NCBI GenBank assembly: GCA_905235615.1
Contig: CAJOMB010000101.1
Location: 1-5,368, forward strand
DNA: 5,368 nt
Origin: an uncultured Bacteroidales bacterium
Lineage (GTDB): Bacteria > Bacteroidota > Bacteroidia > Bacteroidales > UBA932
Reading direction: 5' to 3'
Positions 1 to 5,368 of this stretch are shown here, piece by piece. How positions within the stretch are numbered: the stretch's first letter is position 1; each line of letters starts with the position of its first letter. Position numbers and translations under genes: made by a program. The notes beneath the pieces are model-generated. The model saw nothing but the letters and a program-made list of their open reading frames with translations. It did no database searches and was not told where the DNA came from.

Positions 1-2
1 CC

Positions 3-2834
3 TACTGGGGAGACGGGCTGGATTTTGCCGATACACAGGACCGTCTCAAAGCCCTGTACTGGTACATCAATAGCGCCCGCGCCATGTTCAAGGAGTTGGA
101 TTCCAAGTATTTGGAGCTTTCCGGCTTCTACATCACTTCGGAAGATATTTACCTTCCTTACGACATCGACGTCAACTGCCGATACAAGAACTGGGAGGTG
201 ATTGCCCCCGCCCTGGCCGGGTACTGCCATGCTTCCGGGCAGGGCCTCTACTGGATTCCCTATCACATGGGCCCCGGCTACAAGTATTGGAAGGATCTGG
301 GGATAGACCAGGCCTGGATGCAGCCCAACTGGTATTGGGACCACAAGGCCGGCGAGCGCCATCCCTTCCATAAAACCATCGCCGCCATCCGCGAGGCCGA
401 CATGAGCGGCATGGAACTGGAATTCGAGTATTCCGCCGTCCTGAATGAAATGAAGGAGGGCGTGAAGGGACCGGACGCCGCCGGAAAGCTCAGCTTCACC
501 CGGGCCGATGTGGACGCCCTCCAGAACCGCGTCCGCCACTACATGCAGCAATTCAAGGACGCCGGTTTCTACGGAAAGAAGTCCATCGCCCTCTACTCCG
601 GGTCCAACGCTCTTACCCAGCTGGCCACCTCTCCCGAGGCCCGGGACCGCGCCCTCTACGACGACATCTGCCGCTTCGTGCTGGGGAACCGCGGGGAACT
701 GGAGCAGACACAGGTGGAAGTTGATGCCAAGGGGCGCCTTCAGAAACTCGCTTTCGGGGGACGCAATTATGCCGGCGGGCAGCCCCTCTGGCGCCTGTAC
801 TACAACACCCCGGAGCAGAAGGAGATCGAGGTTTCCGGGGCCGATGAAACGCCCGTCGTGCGCCAGGTGGCCGATACCGTTTTCCTGGACTACCACCACA
901 TGGACGGCAAGGCCTTCTCCCTCTCCCTGAAAATCTGGACGGAGGGCACCCTGGTGCGTTTTGGCGCCACCTTGGAAAACAACGAGCCGCACACCATCAT
1001 CCGCGAGCTGCAATATCCCCTGATCGGCCATCTGCAGATTCCTCAGGAATACAAGCTCCTCACCACGCACACCGGCGGACAGATTTTTGAGAATCCGGTG
1101 AGAAAGATTGCCAACGTGGACACCCGGGCGCTGTACATGACCCCCGCCCAGAAATTCCGCCAGTACGATCTCCAGTACCCCCGCAACGCGGCCTCCAACT
1201 GCTTTGCCTTCGTGGGAGAAGAGGACGGGCTGTACTTCGGCAGCCATGACACTTCCCTCCAGCAGACCTGGCACGGCCTTCGGGCCTATCCGGAAGAGAT
1301 GCCCGGTCAAGCCGGGCATGACGTCATTGCCAGCTCAAACCATAACGTCATTGCCAGCTCAAACCATAACGTCATTGCCGGCTCCGACCGGCAATCTCCT
1401 ATCGGCCATGTGACGGAAGACTTCAAGCATCTGGAAGCAGGCTTCTACCGTTATCCCAACGCCCTGTGCGGAGACCGCTGGAGCAACGACGCCTCCGTGG
1501 TGGTGCCCTATACCGGCGACTGGACGGCCACTTCCCGCATCTACCGCCGCTGGGCCGACAGCTGGTGGCACCACGCCCCCGTACCGCAGTGGGTGCAGGA
1601 CATGACCGGCTGGCAGCGCATCATCTTCAAGCATCAGTACGGAGAGTACCTCCGCAAGTACACGGACCTGCCCGGCCGCATTGCCGCCGCCGGCGAATCC
1701 GTGGGCTGCAACGCCGTACTGGCCTTCGGCTGGTGGAAGGAAGGGATGGACAACGGTTATCCCAACTACACCATAGACGACACGCAGGGCGGCGAGGAGG
1801 CCTGGAAACAAGCCATCGCCGATTATCGGAGTGCAGGCACTGCCTCTCCGGTCAAAAACCGTCTCCTGCTGTATTTCAACGGCCGTCTGATAGACGTGGA
1901 AAGTGATTTCTACCGCAGCGGCGGCGGCCCGCAGGTTTCCAACAAAGACAACACCGGCCGCGAATTCACGGAGCACTACAAATTCACCGGGCAGGGAACC
2001 ACCCTGGGCTACTACGACTCCCGCACCTTCGTGATTGCCGATATGAGTAAACGCCTGTGGAGGGACCAGCTCATCGCCTGGGCAGACCGCGCCATGAGCT
2101 ACGGGGCCGACGCCGTCTTCTACGACCAGTTGGGCGTGGCGGAGGAATTCCCTTCCTGGGACCTTTCCCGTGAATATCCCGTCCCCGACATTTTCACGGG
2201 CCGGTACAAAGCCGAAGCCCTGAAGGAAATCCGGGACCATATCAAGGCCAAGAATCCGGAGTTCGCCTTGGGCACCGAATGGCTGAGCGACTGCACCAGC
2301 CAGTTCTGTGACTTCGTGCACATCGTGGAATTCACCGCCCTGCCGGAAAGCTTCCCCGAATGGTTCCGCTACACCTTCCCGGAGGTAGTCTGGAGCGACC
2401 GCTGCGTGCGGGACGACAACGACGTTCCCCGCCGCGTGAACAACACTCTCCTCAAGGGCCTCCGGAACGATATCGAAGTGTTCCGCTGCCGGGGACTTAT
2501 TGACGAAACACCTGTCTATCAGGCTCATCTGGCCCAGGTGAACGCCATCCGCCACGAATTCCCGGATCTCCTCTTGGAAGGCCGATACACCGCCACCGAC
2601 GGCTTCCGCTGCACCAATCCGGCCCTGACGGCCCGCAGCTACACCGCCGGAAAACGCATGGCCGTGGTGGTCACCAATACCGGGGAGAAAAAGCAGAAAG
2701 GCCGCATCGAAGTGCCAGGCTACAAACTTCGGGAAAGCCGGAGCATCGGCCGGCCCAAATGCGCCGGTACGCTGGTAGAACTCTCCACCCATGAACTGGT
2801 GGTCCTTGTATTCGAGAAAACTTGCTCCAAATGA
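3..2834 (+). CDS. Large putative glycoside hydrolase, DUF4855-like plus DUF6259-like domains (5' partial)
   Basis: The frame is open to the left edge: codons from position 3 read YWGDGLDFADTQDRLKALYW with no stop, so the Met at 84 is internal and the true start and any signal peptide lie outside. 943 residues are visible. Roughly 3-690 resembles the C-terminal part of DUF4855: SGFYITSEDIYLP, GLYWIPYHMGPG, QAWMQPNWYWD and MELEFEYSA match that family's conserved blocks. About 690-1500 is beta-rich, like the sandwich that precedes many glycosidase barrels. About 1500-2340 resembles the DUF6259 putative glycosidase barrel (WTATSRIYRRWADSWW, LAFGWWKEGMDNGYPNYTIDD, DAVFYDQLG, LGTEWLSD). The Asp codon at 2124-2126 and Glu codon at 2277-2279 sit at likely strand ends and are candidate catalytic residues (inference). 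A small beta domain ends the protein. The stop overlaps the next gene's ATG. The region 1296-1398 is a translated repeat insertion. Family names are recalled by resemblance; no substrate is established for them. Confidence 0.8.
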   Translation, partial: YWGDGLDFADTQDRLKALYWYINSARAMFKELDSKYLELSGFYITSEDIYLPYDIDVNCRYKNWEVIAPALAGYCHASGQGLYWIPYHMGPGYKYWKDLGIDQAWMQPNWYWDHKAGERHPFHKTIAAIREADMSGMELEFEYSAVLNEMKEGVKGPDAAGKLSFTRADVDALQNRVRHYMQQFKDAGFYGKKSIALYSGSNALTQLATSPEARDRALYDDICRFVLGNRGELEQTQVEVDAKGRLQKLAFGGRNYAGGQPLWRLYYNTPEQKEIEVSGADETPVVRQVADTVFLDYHHMDGKAFSLSLKIWTEGTLVRFGATLENNEPHTIIRELQYPLIGHLQIPQEYKLLTTHTGGQIFENPVRKIANVDTRALYMTPAQKFRQYDLQYPRNAASNCFAFVGEEDGLYFGSHDTSLQQTWHGLRAYPEEMPGQAGHDVIASSNHNVIASSNHNVIAGSDRQSPIGHVTEDFKHLEAGFYRYPNALCGDRWSNDASVVVPYTGDWTATSRIYRRWADSWWHHAPVPQWVQDMTGWQRIIFKHQYGEYLRKYTDLPGRIAAAGESVGCNAVLAFGWWKEGMDNGYPNYTIDDTQGGEEAWKQAIADYRSAGTASPVKNRLLLYFNGRLIDVESDFYRSGGGPQVSNKDNTGREFTEHYKFTGQGTTLGYYDSRTFVIADMSKRLWRDQLIAWADRAMSYGADAVFYDQLGVAEEFPSWDLSREYPVPDIFTGRYKAEALKEIRDHIKAKNPEFALGTEWLSDCTSQFCDFVHIVEFTALPESFPEWFRYTFPEVVWSDRCVRDDNDVPRRVNNTLLKGLRNDIEVFRCRGLIDETPVYQAHLAQVNAIRHEFPDLLLEGRYTATDGFRCTNPALTARSYTAGKRMAVVVTNTGEKKQKGRIEVPGYKLRESRSIGRPKCAGTLVELSTHELVVLVFEKTCSK
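1296..1398. repeat. Composite palindromic repeat element inserted in frame in a coding sequence
   Basis: The left end holds a perfect hairpin: ATGCCCGG (1299-1306), loop TCAAG, CCGGGCAT (1312-1319). The right end holds a second perfect hairpin: ATTGCCGG (1374-1381), loop CTCCGA, CCGGCAAT (1388-1395). Read on the minus strand, the left unit begins CGTCATGCCCGGCT and ends GACCGGGCATCTC. The right unit on the plus strand begins CGTCATTGCCGGCT and ends GACCGGCAATCTC. They are therefore the same type of element in opposite orientations, with two base pairs of the stem changed on both arms. The outer ends GAGAT (1296-1300) and ATCTC (1394-1398) are inverted. Between them are two degenerate copies forming a tandem repeat. 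The reading frame stays open through the whole element, giving MPGQAGHDVIASSN-type peptide. The unit resembles short dispersed palindromic repeats seen in several bacteria, but copy number in this genome cannot be seen here. Confidence 0.82.
1321..1389 (+). repeat. 24-bp direct tandem repeat, two exact copies plus a diverged partial third
   Basis: Positions 1321-1344 and 1345-1368 are identical 24-mers beginning ACGTCATTGCCAGCTC. A third, diverged copy begins at 1369 (ACGTCATTGCCGGCTC) and merges into the right-hand hairpin of the composite element. The period is a multiple of three, so each copy adds the eight residues NVIASSNH (in rotation) without shifting the frame. The exact identity of the two copies suggests recent duplication or ongoing slippage. 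Copy-number change would lengthen or shorten a loop rather than switch the gene off. Confidence 0.93.
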
Positions 2835-4300
2835 TACTTGCCTTCCTATTGGCCGCAGCGCTGAAGCTTATCCCCGCTCCCGTATCCTTCACGCCGGAGC
2901 CGGACCATAGCAGCTTCAAAAAGGCAGTGGAACAATTGGAACCCTGGCAGCGGCAGGAGGCGTACAAGCTTACCGTAAAAGGAGAGCAAGTCAAGATTGA
3001 GGCGCTCTCCGAAGAAGGAAATTTCCGTGCCCGGACCACCCTTGAGCAGCTTCGGGCCCTGGGGGAACTGCCACAGGGAACCATCTTCGATTACCCCCGT
3101 TTCCGCCACCGGGGGCTCATGCTGGACGAGTCCCGGAGTTTCCACGGCATGGAATTCCTGAAAAAGCAGATAGACGCCATGGCCCTGCTGAAGCTCAATG
3201 TGCTGCACCTGCACCTGGATGACAGCGCCGGCTGGAGGCTGGAAAGCGAGTCTTATCCGGACCTCACCGCCCTTACCGCCTGGCGCATGGGCTATACCTA
3301 TCATGAGTGGGAGGCCGGCCGATACCGCTTTGCCAGGGCCGATACGCCCGGCGCCACCGGCGGATTCTATACCAAGGCCCAGATGAGAGAACTGGTGGCC
3401 TACGCCGCCGAGCGGTATATCACCGTTATCCCGGAAATCGAGATGCCCGGCCATTCCATGGAGGTGGGCTACGCCTATCCCCAGGTGCTTTGCGAACTTC
3501 CTGACGGCCGGCTGCACACCGGCGCCTGGGACCTGTGTCCGGGCAATGAGGCCACTTATCGGCTTTTGGAAGCCGTACTGAAGGAAGTGATGGATGTCTT
3601 CCCTTCCCCGTTCATCCATATCGGCGGAGACGAGGCCACCATGAAAACCTGGTCACAGTGCGTGAACTGCGCCCGGCGGATGCAGGAAGAAGGCTACACG
3701 GAGGTGAAACAGCTGCAGGGCTATCTGGTGCGCCGGATTGAGCGTTTTGTCTCCGCTCACGGACGTCGGATTATCGGCTGGGACGAAATCCTGGAGACGG
3801 GCGTCCCGCAGGATGCCGTGGTCCAAAGCTGGCGGGGCTCCGCCGGAGGGGTGCAGGCATCGGCCCAGGGGCACGATGTTATCATGTCCCCCAATACGCA
3901 CTGCTATTTCAATTATTATCAAGACCTTATCCGCAAAGAGCCCAAGGCTGTGGGGGAACTGGTTTCCCTCCGCTTCGCCTATGGCTACGAGCCGCTGGCC
4001 CCGGGAATGGAGCCCGCCCGGCTCTTAGGGGTTCAGGCCAATCTTTGGACGGAGCTCATCCCTACCGCCGAGCATGCGGAGTACATGCTCTACCCCCGCT
4101 TGCTGGCCCTGGCAGAGACAGCGTGGACGCCGGCATCGGCCAAAGAATACAAGGGCTTCCGAAAACGCGCCCGCGCCTTGGTGGACGTTCTCCGCGCCCG
4201 GGGGTACAACACTTTTGACATGGATACGGAAAGCGACCTGGCCCGCAGCGGACTCCAGCGCTTCCCTCCGGAAGGGGTTCCCATCCCGATTGACGATTAA
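2831..4300 (+). CDS. Beta-N-acetylhexosaminidase, glycoside hydrolase family 20
   Basis: This 489-residue protein should remove terminal N-acetylglucosamine or N-acetylgalactosamine from glycans by the substrate-assisted GH20 mechanism. Visible family landmarks are EAYKLTV and TLEQLRAL (end of the N-terminal GH20b-like domain), YPRFRHRGLMLDESRSF with Arg94, LHLHLDDSAGWRLE, PEIEMPGH with His208, the catalytic pair Asp267-Glu268 in HIGGDEA, GWDEILETG, VVQSWRG, and GVQANLWTEL followed by YMLYPRLLALAETAW. All expected active-site blocks are present. ATG 2831 is chosen because it forms an ATGA overlap with the upstream stop, indicating translational coupling; a TTG at 2822 is the only close alternative. 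The N-terminus MILAFLLAAALKLIPAP is hydrophobic but has no basic residue before the hydrophobic stretch and is short for a signal peptide, so export is likely but not certain. The GH20b domain is shorter than usual, about 90 residues before the barrel. No lipobox Cys is present. Confidence 0.95.
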   Translation: MILAFLLAAALKLIPAPVSFTPEPDHSSFKKAVEQLEPWQRQEAYKLTVKGEQVKIEALSEEGNFRARTTLEQLRALGELPQGTIFDYPRFRHRGLMLDESRSFHGMEFLKKQIDAMALLKLNVLHLHLDDSAGWRLESESYPDLTALTAWRMGYTYHEWEAGRYRFARADTPGATGGFYTKAQMRELVAYAAERYITVIPEIEMPGHSMEVGYAYPQVLCELPDGRLHTGAWDLCPGNEATYRLLEAVLKEVMDVFPSPFIHIGGDEATMKTWSQCVNCARRMQEEGYTEVKQLQGYLVRRIERFVSAHGRRIIGWDEILETGVPQDAVVQSWRGSAGGVQASAQGHDVIMSPNTHCYFNYYQDLIRKEPKAVGELVSLRFAYGYEPLAPGMEPARLLGVQANLWTELIPTAEHAEYMLYPRLLALAETAWTPASAKEYKGFRKRARALVDVLRARGYNTFDMDTESDLARSGLQRFPPEGVPIPIDD

Positions 4301-4322
4301 TCCGGATTTTTTATTACCTTTG
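4290..4322 (+). promoter_or_regulatory. Putative Bacteroidota-type promoter of the GntR regulator gene
   Basis: TACCTTTG at 4315-4322 matches the Bacteroidota primary sigma factor -7 consensus TAnnTTTG exactly. A TTG at 4290-4292 (within ATTGAC, inside the end of the GH20 gene) lies 22 bp upstream and could serve as the -33 element; that match is weak. The predicted transcript start near 4328-4331 leaves a leader of under 20 bases before ATG 4347, with no Shine-Dalgarno sequence, which is usual for the phylum. This gives the regulator its own promoter, although read-through from the operon is also possible because no strong terminator separates them. Confidence 0.6.
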
Positions 4323-4331
4323 TAAAATCCG
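4303..4331. promoter_or_regulatory. Inverted repeat around the -7 element, candidate operator
   Basis: CGGATTTT (4303-4310) and AAAATCCG (4324-4331) are perfect 8-bp inverted arms separated by 13 bases that contain the -7 element TACCTTTG. A dimeric repressor bound here would cover the promoter, so autoregulation by the GntR protein encoded immediately downstream is plausible (inference). The same structure could fold as a weak AT-rich hairpin with a 13-base loop after the GH20 stop, but it lacks the GC-rich stem and trailing T run of a good intrinsic terminator. Confidence 0.4.
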
Positions 4332-4346
4332 TACACACTGATACTT

Positions 4347-5368
4347 ATGAAACTCCAGATTGACGCCACCGGGAAAGACCCCATTTACAAACAGTTGGTG
4401 AACCAGGTGGAAAAAGCGCTGCATGCCGGCAAACTGAAAGCCGGAGAGCAGATTCCCTCCATGAACGAACTGGCCGCCGCGCTGGACATCTCCAAAGAGA
4501 CCGTCAAGAAGTCCTACGGCATTCTGGTGGACAAGGGAGTGATTGTGCCCAAGCAGGGCAAGGGTTTCTATGCGGCCGATGTGAATACGGATATCAAGCC
4601 GCAGGTTCTGGTAATCTTTGACAAATTCTCCGTTTACAAGCAGATTCTTTTCAACGCCTTCGCGGAAAAACTGGAAGGTCGGGCACAGATCACCATCCTG
4701 AACCACAACCAGAGTATAGACCTGCTGGAGCACTATTTGGATGACAATCTGGACCGTTTTGACTACTACATCCTGGCCCCGCACTTCCCGCTGGACGCCG
4801 CCACCCAGGCCAAAGTTGTAAAGCAACTGGCCCGTATTCCCTTCCGAAAACTCATTATGCTGGACCGCCTGCAGCCCCATTTCCCGGGGACCTACGGAGC
4901 CGTGTACCAGGACTTCGAGAACGACATATACCAGGGGCTGGCGGAAGGTCTCGGTCCCGAGCGCCGAACCCGGATGATGCGGGTCATCACCCTGCCCATG
5001 TCCCTGTACGGTAGCCATATCCATCAGGGCGTGAAACGTTTCACCACCGAATATAACATTCCGGTGGAATTCCTTGACGGAGTGCCGCAGGACATCCGCC
5101 CCGGAGACACCTTTCTGGTGCTCAACTCCCAGTTGGATGCCGGTCTGGTGGCCCTGGCCCGCCAAATCCAGCAGGCCGGTCTCCGCATCGGCGAGGACGT
5201 GTTCATTATTTCCTACAACGAGTCCGACATGAACGAACTGGTGCTGGGAGGCCTCACCACCGTGAGTACGGACTTCCGCGAAATGGGCCGACTGGCCGCC
5301 GAAATGGTCCTGAGCCACCATCTCACCAAGGAACACTGCCCCTTCCACATGAACCGAAGGAGTACGTT
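4347..5368 (+). CDS. GntR-family transcriptional regulator with periplasmic-binding-protein-like sensor domain (3' partial)
   Basis: The frame opens at ATG 4347 and runs off the right edge with no stop; 340 residues are visible. Residues about 10-77 form a GntR winged helix-turn-helix: DPIYKQLVNQVEKAL, then GEQIPSMNELAAALDISKET covering the helix-turn-helix, and the wing GVIVPKQGKGFYAA. From about residue 86 (PQVLVIFDKFSVYKQI) to the end is a LacI/PBP1-like sugar-sensor fold, with strands such as YYILAP, LIMLD, DTFLVLN and DVFIISYNESD, and the late motif GGLTTVSTDFREMGRLAAEMV, which is typical of such sensors. Together this is the architecture of the Bacteroidota monosaccharide regulators of the FucR type, which bind a sugar or sugar phosphate in the cytoplasm. 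The sequence ends PFHMNRRST, close to where such proteins usually stop, so few residues are probably missing. The ligand cannot be read from the sequence; the neighbouring hexosaminidase makes an amino sugar or co-released sugar a guess. Confidence 0.88.
   Translation, partial: MKLQIDATGKDPIYKQLVNQVEKALHAGKLKAGEQIPSMNELAAALDISKETVKKSYGILVDKGVIVPKQGKGFYAADVNTDIKPQVLVIFDKFSVYKQILFNAFAEKLEGRAQITILNHNQSIDLLEHYLDDNLDRFDYYILAPHFPLDAATQAKVVKQLARIPFRKLIMLDRLQPHFPGTYGAVYQDFENDIYQGLAEGLGPERRTRMMRVITLPMSLYGSHIHQGVKRFTTEYNIPVEFLDGVPQDIRPGDTFLVLNSQLDAGLVALARQIQQAGLRIGEDVFIISYNESDMNELVLGGLTTVSTDFREMGRLAAEMVLSHHLTKEHCPFHMNRRST

Noticed and set aside
84..86. ATG as the start of the first gene
   Set aside because: The same frame continues upstream without a stop to the window edge, and its translation looks like DUF4855 sequence, so this Met is internal.
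1296..1398. CRISPR array or transcription terminator
   Set aside because: There are only two short direct copies with no unique spacers, and the hairpins lie in the middle of an intact coding frame without T tracts, so neither interpretation fits.
1204..1413. Overlapping plus-strand frame through the repeat element (69 codons)
   Set aside because: It is a shadow of the main gene with no family-like sequence; its only regularity comes from the same tandem repeat read in another frame.
1359..2792. Long open frame on the minus strand (477 codons)
   Set aside because: It lies entirely antisense to the well-supported DUF6259-type region, its product is Gly/Val/Ala-rich with no recognisable domain, and long antisense frames are expected opposite GC-rich coding DNA.
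4301..4346. Strong intrinsic terminator after the GH20 gene
   Set aside because: The only stem is AT-rich with a 13-base loop and no following T run; the T run at 4307-4312 lies within the arm and before the loop.
4314..5348. Long open frame on the minus strand (344 codons)
   Set aside because: It is antisense to the GntR regulator, whose plus-strand translation matches a known two-domain architecture throughout.

Overview
The window looks like a piece of a glycan-degradation locus from a GC-rich member of the Bacteroidota, probably a gut-type Bacteroidales. Three things point there. The one clear promoter-like sequence (TACCTTTG, 4315-4322) fits the Bacteroidota -7 consensus TAnnTTTG. Recognisable Shine-Dalgarno sequences are absent. 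The gene content (DUF4855/DUF6259-type protein, GH20 hexosaminidase, GntR regulator with a sugar-binding-protein-like sensor) is typical of polysaccharide-utilisation regions in that phylum. The genus cannot be fixed from the sequence.

Layout: all three genes are on the + strand and nearly all the DNA is coding. (1) Positions 3-2834 carry the 3' part of a large gene, open to the left edge. It encodes the C-terminal part of a DUF4855-like domain, then a beta-rich linker domain, a TIM-barrel-like DUF6259-type putative glycosidase domain and a small C-terminal beta domain. (2) Positions 2831-4300 carry a complete GH20 beta-N-acetylhexosaminidase, whose ATG overlaps the previous stop as ATGA, so the two are almost certainly co-transcribed. 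(3) After a 46-bp gap with a Bacteroidota-type promoter, a GntR-family regulator starts at 4347 and runs off the right edge, apparently only a few residues short of its end.

How they may work together (inference): the first two proteins would act on the same N-acetylhexosamine-containing glycan, and the regulator would sense a released sugar and control this or a neighbouring operon. There is no transporter or SusC/D pair in the window to identify the substrate.

The most unusual structure is at 1296-1398 inside the first gene. It is a composite of two different but related perfect hairpin palindromes in opposite orientation, joined by two exact copies of a 24-bp tandem repeat. All of it is translated in frame, adding about 34 residues of low-complexity sequence. 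It looks like a repetitive palindromic element that has colonised a coding sequence. A second structure worth checking is an 8-bp perfect inverted repeat that brackets the regulator's -7 promoter element.
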